Below are positions 17,803 to 27,117 of a DNA stretch of 64,000 bases, one piece after another. The notes beneath the pieces are model-generated. The model did not search any database. It was not told the origin of the DNA and saw only the letters and a list, made by a program, of their open reading frames with translations. Every line of letters starts with the position of its first letter. Within the stretch, counting starts at the first letter, position 1. Both the position numbers and the translations under genes were made by a program. Origin of the DNA: Acinetobacter lactucae (GTDB taxonomy: Bacteria; Pseudomonadota; Gammaproteobacteria; Pseudomonadales; Moraxellaceae); contig NZ_LRPE01000034.1 of NCBI RefSeq assembly GCF_001605885.1, forward strand, positions 124,001 through 188,000, written 5' to 3'.

Positions 17803-19098
17803 TTATTGTTTAGCAACATTCCCTATTCGCCATTGATACGGTGGTAATGTGCCGTTTACACTAAAATCACCGACAATTCGATTTTTAAATACTCTAGGGT
17901 TGTGTGAAGATAAAGTTCGTACATTACGCCAGTATCGATCTAGGCCTAAATCTTTGTCTGTTGCAGAAGCACCTAAAGCGTCAAATAAAATTGTAGAAGC
18001 ATTTAAAATTAGATCGGTAATGACCGTTTGGGACTGCGCACTTTCAAGCTCGGCAAGTGCATTTTGCTCTTCTTCAAGCTGCTCATTATTTTGAAATGCA
18101 GCTAAGTAAGCACGCTGTAAGCTTTGTGCGACTTTTTCAACAATCGCCCCTGCACTGTAAGCCGCACCACGAATTTGTCCTACTACTTGTAAAATTTGCG
18201 GATCCTGTTTTACGAATTGGGCATTCGCATGCGTGTAGTTTCGGGTACGTTTAGCAACAGCTTGCGAAACATCATAGGTTGCAGCACGCCCTAGGCCTGT
18301 AATGATTGCCAGTTGTACCAGTTGATAGTAAGCCGCTGAATATTTAAAACGATCATCATCAGGTAAGATTTCAGTTTCGTCGACCAATACGCCATGGAAA
18401 TATGCTGTACCACTTGCGGTGAGTTGCTGACCAAAGCCATTCCAGTCATCAACAACTTCAACACCCTCATCTTCACGTCGAACAACTACTGATCCAGACT
18501 CACCCTTTAAATCTGTTACACCAATTTCAACCCAGTCTGCATATAGACTGCCTGTGGTGTAGTACTTTTGACCTTTAACACGAATTTTTCCGTCACTATC
18601 CCGATATAGATGAGTTTCAAACTGATCAATTGACTCTTTTCCGCCCTCAGACCATGCACTACCGACTGTTTCACCATTGGCAATTCGGCTAAGCCAACGC
18701 TGCTGAAACGCTTTATCTTTACTTACCAAGACATCTTCAGTAAAACCAAAATGCACACGTAAAGCTTGCGGTAAGTTTGAATCAACTTCTGCAAGTTCAA
18801 TGAGCAATGCAAATAATTCAGGAATAGTGGCTTCAAAGCCACCATGTGCTTTAGGAAGTCGTAATCTTGTAAAACCAATATCTTTGAGCCACTGAAGTTG
18901 TTCATACGGCAAAATATGCTGTTGCTCGCGGATTAAAGCCCCTTCTTTAATGCGGGCAAAAGTCGGTCTGAAATGTTGTGCCAACTCATCATAACGTGAT
19001 GACGGCCCTTCTCCCCACACGCGAGAAACAATTGAGGCCTGACTAAGTGCTGCATGCGTTAGTGAACCGAGATGATGCTCAAAATTTAAATTTGTCAT
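17803..19098 (-). CDS. Acyl-CoA dehydrogenase-fold flavoprotein, SfnB/DszC-like
   Basis: 431-residue flavoprotein with the acyl-CoA dehydrogenase fold but probably working as a sulfur-compound oxidase, like SfnB or DszC. Visible are the N-terminal helical domain, the central flavin-binding part (GSAWSEGGKESIDQFETHL) and the C-terminal four-helix domain ending LSSHNPRVFKNR. The alkylation or desulfurisation substrate is unknown. It probably feeds or shares substrate with the downstream NtaA/DszA-type monooxygenase. A weak hairpin (ATATTAAGC / GCTTAATAT, 17758-17789) follows the stop. A true fatty acyl-CoA role is less likely given the neighbours. Confidence 0.85.
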   Translation of the reverse strand: MTNLNFEHHLGSLTHAALSQASIVSRVWGEGPSSRYDELAQHFRPTFARIKEGALIREQQHILPYEQLQWLKDIGFTRLRLPKAHGGFEATIPELFALLIELAEVDSNLPQALRVHFGFTEDVLVSKDKAFQQRWLSRIANGETVGSAWSEGGKESIDQFETHLYRDSDGKIRVKGQKYYTTGSLYADWVEIGVTDLKGESGSVVVRREDEGVEVVDDWNGFGQQLTASGTAYFHGVLVDETEILPDDDRFKYSAAYYQLVQLAIITGLGRAATYDVSQAVAKRTRNYTHANAQFVKQDPQILQVVGQIRGAAYSAGAIVEKVAQSLQRAYLAAFQNNEQLEEEQNALAELESAQSQTVITDLILNASTILFDALGASATDKDLGLDRYWRNVRTLSSHNPRVFKNRIVGDFSVNGTLPPYQWRIGNVAKQ

Positions 19099-19216
19099 GT
19101 AAGTAAAACCAATATTGCTTTGCTTTTACCATAAAATATTTATTTCACATGAAAACGATTATTTTTTTATAACAGTATTCAAACTTTATATAACGCACAA
19201 CAAAAGCCTGCCAATG

Positions 19217-20035
19217 CTAAGCGATCTCTTTCTTGTTAAGACTATGCTGACTTTGCAATAAGGTTTGCATATATTCTGAATAGACAGATAGTTTTTCGAA
19301 AATATGCTCTGAATAAAACATATCATCAATTAAATGAGTCATTTGATGCGTCGTGAAGGTGTCACACAGTCCCACAAGCTCCGCATTCATCCGAGCAAAT
19401 TGTGCACATAGCTGTACATAGGTTTCATCTTTATTTTTGAATAATAATTTCCGCATTTCTAAGCTATTAAAGTTTTTTAAGTCCTCATCTTTTGTCGTTT
19501 TAATCCAATAAATTTTGACTTTTAGAAATTGCTCAAGAGCTTCTAAATGATTGATATCTATATCTAAACTTGTAATTAAAAAAACTGTAGAAAGGTCACT
19601 TCGACACAGAGCTTTGATTAAGCTTAAATAAATAAACTCAACTTCATTAAGCTCTGCAAGTTCCAAATCTATATAAATTTTTAGACTTTCTAAAACTTCA
19701 TCTACCTTAAATAGCACCTTTTTATCTGCTTGATAATATTTATTGAGAATAGAAAGTACAGGTGCAGTCGCAGGTGTCGTATAAATGGCAGGCTTGTTTA
19801 AGTTTGCAAAAATAAAAGGTGAAAATAGGTAGGCCACGCTACTTTGATGTGGCTCAATATGAGATTGGATTAAATATACAGTTTCAGCTTTGGAAAAGTC
19901 TCTGAGTACTTTCGCTCTTAATAAAGTAGCTTCAAAATTAACGTAGGTTTGCTCTAACTGAGCCAATATAGATGCAGAAATAGGCTGATTTTTAATAATT
20001 TTATGCAGGACATTGAGTTGAGAAGTAATAAACAT
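19217..20035 (-). CDS. Uncharacterised 272-residue protein
   Basis: Not recognised. A soluble, Leu/Lys/Glu-rich protein with no signal peptide and no clear membrane helix. There is a hydrophobic strand FIYLSLIKAL then STVFLITSLDIDI near the middle, consistent with an alpha/beta core, and a helical C-terminal third (FARMNAELVGLCDTFTTHQM). The open frame is long and uninterrupted and has a plausible ATG at 20035. It lies behind the SfnB-like gene on the same strand (118-base gap upstream of that gene's start) and faces away from cioAB. Any regulatory role is a guess. Confidence 0.6.
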   Translation of the reverse strand: MFITSQLNVLHKIIKNQPISASILAQLEQTYVNFEATLLRAKVLRDFSKAETVYLIQSHIEPHQSSVAYLFSPFIFANLNKPAIYTTPATAPVLSILNKYYQADKKVLFKVDEVLESLKIYIDLELAELNEVEFIYLSLIKALCRSDLSTVFLITSLDIDINHLEALEQFLKVKIYWIKTTKDEDLKNFNSLEMRKLLFKNKDETYVQLCAQFARMNAELVGLCDTFTTHQMTHLIDDMFYSEHIFEKLSVYSEYMQTLLQSQHSLNKKEIA

Positions 20036-20678
20036 TTTTTAACATCCAAGCTATTTTAGAAGAGCTACACTTAAATCAGGTCTTTAATAACCCACGTAAT
20101 AACCAGACCTCACGCAAAACAACAAAGGAATAAAAAAGAAGAAATTATTCTGCGCTTATTACCCAAAGTCGCATTCACTTTGTTTTGGAAAGTGATTTTG
20201 GCCATTCGTAAATCTCGTTCATTTATTTTGGACTTTTGAAGAATGGATATATAGCTACAGATAATTGAAAAAAAACTATAGCACACCTCAAGACAGCTCC
20301 AGACTGTTATAGTTTTATAAAAAATTTCTGTATCTACATATACAAAAATAGTAAGTGCATGATTAATGAAACTTCTTAAGGTAGGTAGTTTTCATGAGAC
20401 GATCTATTGCATATCGCCAGATATTTCATCAATGTTTCAATGCAACATGCTTTTTTACAAATGCAACATCAAACATAAACTTTGTTAACAGATTGAGAAC
20501 AATCAATCAGTCTATTCTCTTGAAATATCAAGCAATTATATTGCTTAACCCTGTTGGCATTTTACTTGCTAAGAACACTTATCACAGAAGCAAGTTTAAT
20601 CGTCAAAATACTTTGTTGCCTGAAAATAAGTATTTAACTCATTCAACCATCATCAGCTAGTTCACAGGGGGAAAGTTT
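20036..20678. other. Regulatory gap upstream of cioAB
   Basis: 643 bases without a confident gene. It contains an interrupted inverted repeat AAAACTATA / TATAGTTTT (20272-20316) and an FNR/Anr-like box at 20493-20506. A short open frame 20394-20660 has AAGG upstream but no recognisable product and would cover the box, so I treat it as non-coding. The cioA ribosome site GGGGGAAAG lies just before 20679. Confidence 0.55.
20493..20506. promoter_or_regulatory. FNR/Anr-like box upstream of cioAB
   Basis: TTGAGAACAATCAA matches the FNR consensus TTGAT-N4-ATCAA at 9 of the 10 specified positions. It lies 173 bases before the start of a terminal oxidase used at low oxygen, an expected target. Whether the strain has an FNR-type protein cannot be seen here. 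Confidence 0.45.
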
Positions 20679-22124
20679 ATGAGCCTCGGTCTAACCGCTC
20701 TAGAATTAGCGCGAATACAATTTGCTTTTACAGTATCCTTCCATATTATTTTTCCGGCCACTTCCATCGGTCTTGCCTGCTTTTTAGCAGTGTTAGAGTG
20801 GAAATGGTTAAGAACCCAAAACCCGATTTATAAAGATCTATTTAAATACTGGATTAAGATCTTTGCCGTTGCCTTTGGTATGGGTGTGGTCTCGGGCGTG
20901 GTCATGAGTTACCAGTTCGGTACCAACTGGAGTGAATTTTCACGTGTCGCCGGAAGTATTACTGGTCCTTTACTGACCTATGAGGTCTTGAGTGCCTTCT
21001 TCTTAGAAGCAGGCTTCTTAGGCATTATGTTATTTGGCTGGGGGCGTGTTGGTCCTCGAGCCCATTTCTTTGCAACGCTTATGGTTGCCATCGGAACATG
21101 TATTTCCATGTTCTGGATTTTATCTTCTAATAGCTGGATGCAAACCCCTCAAGGCTTTGCCATCGAAAATGGCATTATTGTGCCAAAAGACTGGTTTGCT
21201 ATTGTCTTTAACCCGTCCTTCCCTTACCGCTTTGCCCACATGGGTGCTGCCGCCTTCTTAGTTTCATCATTATTGGTCGTCGGAACATCTGCATGGCATT
21301 TAATAAAAGGCCGTCGTGATGAATTGGTAAAAAAATCGTTCTCGATGGGTCTTTGGATGGTGCTTGTGACTTCATGTTTACAAGTGGTAATTGGTGATAA
21401 CCATGGTTTAAACACCCGTGAACATCAACCAGCTAAACTTGCAGCAATGGAAGGTCACTGGGAAACCAATCACAATGAGCCGATGCCATTATTGCTATTT
21501 GCAATTCCAGATATGAAAGAAGAACGAAACCATTTTGAAGTGGGTGTTCCTTATTTGGGTAGCTTAATTTTAACGCATAGCTTAGATGGCCAAGTGACAG
21601 GCTTAAAAGATTTCGCACCTGAAGATCGTCCAAATTCAACGATTGTTTTCTGGAGCTTCCGTGTGATGGTGGGTCTTGGTGTACTCATGGTCACTCTGTC
21701 TTTAATTGCACTTTGGTTACGTAAGCGTGGAAAACTCTATGAAACTTCGTGGTTCCATAAATTTGCCTTGGTGATGGGACCATCTGGTTATGTCGCCATG
21801 CTTGCAGGCTGGGTAACCACTGAGGTTGGGCGTCAACCGTGGGTGGTGTATGGCATTATGCGAACTAAAGACGGGCTTTCACATACAGTTTCTGCAGATC
21901 AGGTGGGTCTAAGTCTCTTTATTTTTGTAGTGGTATACACCATCGTTTTTGGTAGCGGTATTTACTACACCTTAAAACTCATTAATAAAGGCCCTGTATT
22001 TATCGATACACCAACTATTGAATCTGGGGGCGTTGGACACTTTAAAACACCAATGCGTCCACTCAGTGCTGTCGATGAAAACATTGACGATAATCAAAAA
22101 TCTGGGGAGAAACATCATGATTGA
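20679..22124 (+). CDS. cioA: Cytochrome bd-type quinol oxidase subunit I (CioA type)
   Basis: Catalytic subunit of a bd-type terminal oxidase that oxidises quinol and reduces oxygen in the inner membrane, 481 residues. Heme ligands match E. coli CydA: His22 (H19), His187 (H186) and Met330 in FWSFRVMVG (M393), with Glu102 and Glu110. Met330 falls 63 positions earlier than in E. coli, showing the short Q loop (after GLNTREHQPAKLAAMEGHW) of the cyanide-insensitive CIO branch. Its last 8 bases overlap cioB. Tolerates low oxygen and cyanide in known relatives. Confidence 0.95.
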   Translation: MSLGLTALELARIQFAFTVSFHIIFPATSIGLACFLAVLEWKWLRTQNPIYKDLFKYWIKIFAVAFGMGVVSGVVMSYQFGTNWSEFSRVAGSITGPLLTYEVLSAFFLEAGFLGIMLFGWGRVGPRAHFFATLMVAIGTCISMFWILSSNSWMQTPQGFAIENGIIVPKDWFAIVFNPSFPYRFAHMGAAAFLVSSLLVVGTSAWHLIKGRRDELVKKSFSMGLWMVLVTSCLQVVIGDNHGLNTREHQPAKLAAMEGHWETNHNEPMPLLLFAIPDMKEERNHFEVGVPYLGSLILTHSLDGQVTGLKDFAPEDRPNSTIVFWSFRVMVGLGVLMVTLSLIALWLRKRGKLYETSWFHKFALVMGPSGYVAMLAGWVTTEVGRQPWVVYGIMRTKDGLSHTVSADQVGLSLFIFVVVYTIVFGSGIYYTLKLINKGPVFIDTPTIESGGVGHFKTPMRPLSAVDENIDDNQKSGEKHHD

Positions 22125-23124
22125 TCTTTCTTTAATATGGGTCGGTATTATTGGTTTAGGTGTTTTAATTTATGTGGTCATGGATGGCTTTGACTTAGGA
22201 ATCGGGATTATGTTCCCTTTCATTAAGAATAGCCAAGAACGTGACGTCATGATGAATACCGTCGCTCCTGTTTGGGATGGTAACGAAACGTGGATGGTAC
22301 TCGGTGGTGCTGGTCTATATGCTGCCTTCCCATTGGTATATTCAACAGTTTTATCAGCGCTTTACCTACCTATTATTTTCATGGTCATTGCCCTGATTTT
22401 CCGTGGCGTTGCTTTTGAATTCCGTTTTAAAGCTCATCGTACCAAGCATCTTTGGGACTTGGCTTTTATTTGGGGCTCGGTTTTAACCAGCTTCCTACAA
22501 GGGATTATTTTGGGTGCTTATATTCAAGGGATTAAAACCGAAAATGGTATTTTTGCTGGTGGGTCTTTTGATTGGCTTTCCCCGTTTACAATCTTTACAG
22601 GTATTGGCGTAGTTGCCATGTATGCCACTTTAGGCTGCGGATGGCTGATTTTAAAAACTGAAAAAGGCTTACAGCAACGCATGTATGAGCTTATGCCAAA
22701 GCTGATTATTGCACTGCTCATTATTTTTGGGGGCGTAAGTTTATATACGCCGTTGACTCATCCTGAAATTGCAGATCGCTGGTTCTCTTTACCAAATCTG
22801 TTCTATTTTAGCCCTGTACCTATTTTGGTCTTATTATTTGTTGGTCTGATTTTATCAGCATGTAAAAAGCAGGATCATGACCTTAAACCATTTGCATATA
22901 CATTGGCACTCGTTTTCCTTGCATTTACTGGTTTTGTGATTAGTTTATGGCCCTATATTATTCCACCATCAGTTACCATTTGGCAGGCAGCAGCGCCTCA
23001 TTCAAGCCAGATGTTTGCTTTGGTCGGTGCGTTAATTCTGATTCCAATTATTATTGCTTACACCATTGTCTCTTATTGGGTATTCCGTGACAAAGTGCGT
23101 GTAGGTGATGAAGGTTACCATTAA
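22117..23124 (+). CDS. cioB: Cytochrome bd-type quinol oxidase subunit II (CioB type)
   Basis: 335-residue membrane partner of CioA with about eight helices. The N-terminal YVVMDGFDLGIG and PVWDGNETWMVLGG are CydB signatures. ATG at 22117 has GGGGAG upstream and overlaps the cioA stop by 8 bases; the open frame extends to 22018 inside cioA but that part has no family similarity. The small DUF2474 gene follows 14 bases later. Confidence 0.95.
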   Translation: MIDLSLIWVGIIGLGVLIYVVMDGFDLGIGIMFPFIKNSQERDVMMNTVAPVWDGNETWMVLGGAGLYAAFPLVYSTVLSALYLPIIFMVIALIFRGVAFEFRFKAHRTKHLWDLAFIWGSVLTSFLQGIILGAYIQGIKTENGIFAGGSFDWLSPFTIFTGIGVVAMYATLGCGWLILKTEKGLQQRMYELMPKLIIALLIIFGGVSLYTPLTHPEIADRWFSLPNLFYFSPVPILVLLFVGLILSACKKQDHDLKPFAYTLALVFLAFTGFVISLWPYIIPPSVTIWQAAAPHSSQMFALVGALILIPIIIAYTIVSYWVFRDKVRVGDEGYH

Positions 23125-23138
23125 GTATGGAGGGTTTT

Positions 23139-23273
23139 ATGAAAAAGTCATCCGTTAAACTCAATCAAACCCAATGGTTTATTCTGCTATGGCTCGGTGG
23201 TTTTTTAGCCTTAGCTGTGATTGCGGGATTGTTTAAAGTGATATTGATTTATGCAGCCCCTTACTTAAAGTAA
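23139..23273 (+). CDS. DUF2474 small membrane subunit of CIO oxidase
   Basis: 44-residue single-helix protein (FILLWLGGFLALAVIAGLF) with a charged N terminus, preceded by GGAGGG with 4-base spacing. Genes of this kind sit directly behind cioAB in many proteobacteria and are considered the counterpart of the CydX subunit that stabilises E. coli bd-I. Function here is inferred from place and shape. Confidence 0.85.
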   Translation: MKKSSVKLNQTQWFILLWLGGFLALAVIAGLFKVILIYAAPYLK

Positions 23274-23289
23274 TTCCAACTTTCTAAAC

Positions 23290-23322
23290 AAATGCCGTTT
23301 GTAGATTCTGCAAACGGCATTT
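23290..23322 (+). terminator. Terminator of the cio operon
   Basis: Perfect stem AAATGCCGTTTG / CAAACGGCATTT with a 9-base loop, 16 bases after the DUF2474 stop, followed by TATTATTG. Confidence 0.85.
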
Positions 23323-23365
23323 ATTATTGATTAAGTGCATCTTTTTTTATTTCGTGCAGCCATAC

Positions 23366-24772
23366 ATGTATAAATCAGAACAACTCGCTCATAGCATTCG
23401 CCAACTCATTGAGAGCGGCACTTTAAATGCACATGAAAAATTACCTTCATTAAGAGATCAGGTACAACGCTCCGGCTTTAGTTTAATGACCGTAATGAAT
23501 GCTTATCAGGAGCTTGAATCACAAGGTCTGATCTATTCAAAAGAAAAATCTGGATACTTTGTTGCCGAGCAAATTGCACTTAAACCTTTAGAGCAATATT
23601 CAGTTGTTTCACTGAATTCTAAAATTGAAATTAATTCCTTAGTTTTTAAATATCTTAAGTCAATTCAACATGAATCTGTCGTACCTTTTGGTTCAGCTTT
23701 TCCTGATAGTCAACTTCTAACAGCCCCCAAACTTATTCAAATTATGGGACAGCTGGCCCGTCAAAGACAAAGTTATGACCAGACAACCAGTTTGCCTCCT
23801 GGTAATTTATCCTTAAGAAAATTAATTGCTCAACGCTACTGTATGCAAGGCATACAGACCGATCCAAATGACATTGTCATTACATCAGGTGGTTTGGATG
23901 CACTAAACCTTTCACTACAAGCTGTCGCTCAACCCGGTGATTATATTTTATTACAGCAAACTGTGTTTTATGGGGCTTGGCAAGCCGCCGAGCGTTTAGG
24001 ACTTAAAGTGATTACCATTCCCGAACATCCGCAACATGGTTTTGACCTAGAGGCTTTTGAACAGGTCATTCAAACATATCCAATCAAGGTGTGTTGGCTC
24101 ATGTTGAATGCCCATAACCCGATTGGTTTCACAGTTAGTGATGACATTAAATATAAAATTGCCAAGTTGCTTCACGAACACCAAATTTATTTGATTGAAG
24201 ATGATGTCTATGAAGAGCTTTTTTATGGCGGCCAAAAACCACTTTCGATGAAGTATTTTGACCAACAAAATCTGGTGCTTCACTGCTCTTCTTTTTCTAA
24301 AACATTAGGTGCTGGTTTTCGGGTCGGTTGGGTCTATGCGGGTAAGTTTTCAGACCATATTCAACACTTGCAGCTTATGAGTACCATTTCAGTCAATGCA
24401 CTCATTCAAAATGCATTGGTTGAGTTTTTATCTCATCATCATTATGAAAAGCACTTGCGTACACTTAGACTTTCCCTTGAGCGTTATAAAAAGCAGTTTT
24501 ATCACTATTTAAAGCAGCATTTACCTAGCTCTTGCGAAGTGTATTACTACCCAAGTGGTTATTTTCTATGGGTCAAACTTCCCAGCACCCTAGACAGTAT
24601 GCAAGTTTATGAAGCGTTGATTCAGCAAGATATTGGCGTTGCACCAAGCCCTCTGTTTAGTGTTTTACCTGCACAGCAACATTATTTACGAATTAATTGT
24701 TCTTTTGAATGGAACACTAAAATTCAAAATGCATTAGATCAAGTGATTAAAACCATTCAACAAAAAGTTTAA
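23366..24772 (+). CDS. MocR-type regulator (GntR helix plus aminotransferase domain)
   Basis: 468-residue MocR/PdxR-like regulator. N-terminal GntR winged helix (about residues 1-75, KLPSLRDQVQRSGFSLMTVMNAYQEL split over the motif) and a PLP-dependent aminotransferase-like domain with the Schiff-base lysine in SSFSKTLGAGFRVGW. Start at ATG 23366; the frame opens 13 codons earlier at a TTG inside the cio terminator region, which I reject. Target genes are unknown: the gene stands alone between cio and the LysR gene at 24885, all transcribed the same way. Confidence 0.9.
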   Translation: MYKSEQLAHSIRQLIESGTLNAHEKLPSLRDQVQRSGFSLMTVMNAYQELESQGLIYSKEKSGYFVAEQIALKPLEQYSVVSLNSKIEINSLVFKYLKSIQHESVVPFGSAFPDSQLLTAPKLIQIMGQLARQRQSYDQTTSLPPGNLSLRKLIAQRYCMQGIQTDPNDIVITSGGLDALNLSLQAVAQPGDYILLQQTVFYGAWQAAERLGLKVITIPEHPQHGFDLEAFEQVIQTYPIKVCWLMLNAHNPIGFTVSDDIKYKIAKLLHEHQIYLIEDDVYEELFYGGQKPLSMKYFDQQNLVLHCSSFSKTLGAGFRVGWVYAGKFSDHIQHLQLMSTISVNALIQNALVEFLSHHHYEKHLRTLRLSLERYKKQFYHYLKQHLPSSCEVYYYPSGYFLWVKLPSTLDSMQVYEALIQQDIGVAPSPLFSVLPAQQHYLRINCSFEWNTKIQNALDQVIKTIQQKV

Positions 24773-24884
24773 GCAAGTATCTAAAGAAATACTTCGACCT
24801 AAGCACAATTTTATAGACTTTATTTTGTGGTAACTTTATAGCTCAAATCTATAGTTTTAAGGGAAACAGGTTCAAGGAATTAAT

Positions 24885-25802
24885 ATGGAAATTGATGAAG
24901 AACTCACTCTTAAAAAAATACAGATTTTTTTAGCTTTTATGCGCTGTGGAAATTTGTCTAAAACAGCCACAGAAATGCAGCTGAGTAATGTCAGTGTTCA
25001 TAAAGCACTACACTCTTTAGAAAGCGCTTTACGTTGTCCTCTTTTTAAAAATGAAGGTCGTAATCTGATTCCTTTAAAAAGTGCTTATGTCTTTGAAGAA
25101 CGCGCACAGAAAATCGTACAAGACATTTTTATCACTGTAAATAAAACCAGAGAAGCTGCTGGCTTTGCAGCCAAAGTTTTACATTTAGGTTCGCTTTATT
25201 CTCTGACTGTAAACACAATTCCAAATGTGATTAGCGGACTTAAACTCAGACGTAGTGAGCTTGATATTCAACTCCTACTCAGTTCAAATCAGGATTTGGT
25301 GAAAAAGCTTAAAGCGACAGAGCTTGATGCGATTATCGTGGCTTTAAATGAAACCACCCAAGATGATGACTTTGAAATTTTGCCAATGTTTTCAGACGAT
25401 ATTTTTTTGGCAGTCAATAAAGATTCTAAATATGCCGAGTTTAAAGATATTGATTTAAGCCTTTTAAAAGAAGAAACTTTTTTAACTTTAACTAAGGGTT
25501 TTGCCACTCATAACGACAGCGACATCATTTTTAAAAAAGCTGGTTTTTCACCTAAAGTTGCTTTACAGGTCAATGATATTTTTACCCTCATTAGTATGGT
25601 TAGCTCAGGTGTCGGTTTTGCTCTACTACCTGGTCGTATTTCTGCTGTTTATGAAAGTTCGGTCAAACTTATTCCTTTAAAACAGCAATATCATATGCAA
25701 CAAGAAATTGGTCTCGTCTTTTTAAAAAGTAAAGAACGCGACCCTAACTTACTTGCTCTGATTGCTGAATGTCGAATGTTTGCCTCTAATTTTAAAAGAT
25801 AA
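24885..25802 (+). CDS. LysR-family regulator at the 3' end of the mdc operon (MdcR candidate)
   Basis: 305-residue LysR regulator with helix NLSKTATEMQLSNVSVHKALHSLE and a substrate-binding domain. It converges on mdcM with a 54-base gap. In Pseudomonas the malonate operon activator mdcR has a similar place after mdcM, so this is a good MdcR candidate. The other candidate is the LysR at 33305-34219 directly before mdcA. A weak hairpin (CGGCAA / TTGCCG, 25807-25837) lies between the converging genes. I do not assign the symbol because position alone decides it. Confidence 0.88.
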   Translation: MEIDEELTLKKIQIFLAFMRCGNLSKTATEMQLSNVSVHKALHSLESALRCPLFKNEGRNLIPLKSAYVFEERAQKIVQDIFITVNKTREAAGFAAKVLHLGSLYSLTVNTIPNVISGLKLRRSELDIQLLLSSNQDLVKKLKATELDAIIVALNETTQDDDFEILPMFSDDIFLAVNKDSKYAEFKDIDLSLLKEETFLTLTKGFATHNDSDIIFKKAGFSPKVALQVNDIFTLISMVSSGVGFALLPGRISAVYESSVKLIPLKQQYHMQQEIGLVFLKSKERDPNLLALIAECRMFASNFKR

Positions 25803-25856
25803 ATATCGGCAACTTATTAAAGAATAATGAATTGCCGTTGTGCGATTTTCAAAAAT

Positions 25857-26621
25857 TTATCCAAAAATTGCATTAACCGTTAAGAAAAATACAGAAGGTC
25901 CAAGTAAACAGCCAAGTCCTGTATAGAAGGTTGCAACCAAAGCTCCATAAGGTACAAGTCGTACATCAGTGCCAGCTAGGCCTGCAGCAGTGCCACTGGT
26001 TGTTCCTGCTAAACCACCAAATACCATGGCAGAGCGTGGACTTTTTAGATACATAAATTTCGCAAGCAGTGGAGTCCCTACCATAAAGAAAACTGACTTG
26101 ATTAACCCAATTGCAATAGAAAGTGCGATCACATCAGAGCTCGCGCCGATTGCGGTTCCTGTAATTGGACCAACAATATAAGTCATTGCGCCTGCACCGA
26201 TTGTTGTCATCGAAATTGGATCTCTATAGCCCATACTCCATGCGACCAAAACTCCAATTGCAAAAGGCACAACGCAACCAAGCATTAATGCGATTAGACC
26301 AATTTTGCCTGCTTTCTTCACTTCTTTCACATCAACTTCAAATGCAGTTGAAGCAATCGCTAAATCACGAATCATGGCTCCACCCAATAACGCAAAGCCA
26401 GAAAAAATAGCGATGTCCGAAACACCTTTGGTTCCCTGCGTATAAACTCCGGCAAAGTAAGCAACAACCAAACCCAAAGTAATCGCGATTGCAGAACTTT
26501 GTAGTTTTCCTTTCGTCAAATATTTTGAAAGTAAATGGGAAACGAACATCATTAAACCCGTTACTGCAAGAGCAGTAACTAATGCATTTTTTGATAACAC
26601 AGCAATTATAGCGTCCATCAT
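25857..26621 (-). CDS. mdcM: Malonate transporter subunit MdcM/MadM
   Basis: 254-residue inner-membrane protein with about eight helices, the large half of the Na+-dependent malonate importer known from Malonomonas rubra MadLM. Typical motifs are VYTQGTKGVSD and GAMTYIVGPITGTAIGA. It follows mdcL by 41 bases at the end of the malonate decarboxylase operon and supplies the substrate. Start ATG ATG at 26621 (M-M-D) is as expected. Confidence 0.93.
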   Translation of the reverse strand: MMDAIIAVLSKNALVTALAVTGLMMFVSHLLSKYLTKGKLQSSAIAITLGLVVAYFAGVYTQGTKGVSDIAIFSGFALLGGAMIRDLAIASTAFEVDVKEVKKAGKIGLIALMLGCVVPFAIGVLVAWSMGYRDPISMTTIGAGAMTYIVGPITGTAIGASSDVIALSIAIGLIKSVFFMVGTPLLAKFMYLKSPRSAMVFGGLAGTTSGTAAGLAGTDVRLVPYGALVATFYTGLGCLLGPSVFFLTVNAIFG

Positions 26622-26662
26622 TTAATTCCTTTTTGATTGAACTTTTTGTAGTTTATGTTTGC

Positions 26663-27064
26663 TTAGGCTATTTTTTCTTTGGTTTCTATTGTCCATTCAT
26701 AAGTTTCATAGTCGCCACTAATTCTATTTAAATAACGGATGACTAAAACCGTACCAATTAACGATGCAATAGAGACAATTAGCCCTAATATGCCACCTGA
26801 TAAAGCTGCAACCACATTTTGACCCGCTGACATCGCAACCACGATCGGAATATACATACCAGACCAATACAAAACGCCAAATTGTGTGACTTGAGGTAAG
26901 TAACCTTTTTTTGCCAATAATTCTTTAGATAAAATCAACAGAATCATCGAAATAGCAACTCCACCGACATTCGCTTTAACGCCTAATAGCATTCCTAGGG
27001 TATTGCCAAGATAGTCACCTAATAAATGACAGATCGCTAATATTGCTGTTCCATAAATAATCAT
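26663..27064 (-). CDS. mdcL: Malonate transporter subunit MdcL/MadL
   Basis: 133-residue inner-membrane protein with four helices, the small half of the malonate importer with MdcM. The pattern YGTAILAICHLLGDYLG at the N terminus and VAMSAGQNVVAALSGG are family features. The start has GAGGG at 8-base spacing. It sits 53 bases after mdcH. Confidence 0.93.
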   Translation of the reverse strand: MIIYGTAILAICHLLGDYLGNTLGMLLGVKANVGGVAISMILLILSKELLAKKGYLPQVTQFGVLYWSGMYIPIVVAMSAGQNVVAALSGGILGLIVSIASLIGTVLVIRYLNRISGDYETYEWTIETKEKIA

Positions 27065-27117
27065 TATAAATCCCTCATATCCTTGGGTTATTACTCAATT
27101 TTTAATTTATATTGTAA

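Noticed and set aside
20394..20660. 88-codon open frame before cioA
   Set aside because: It covers the FNR-like box, has no recognisable product and an odd composition; more likely non-coding despite an AAGG upstream.
22018..22116. Upstream extension of cioB inside cioA
   Set aside because: The extra residues have no family similarity; the ATG at 22117 has a good ribosome site and normal N terminus.
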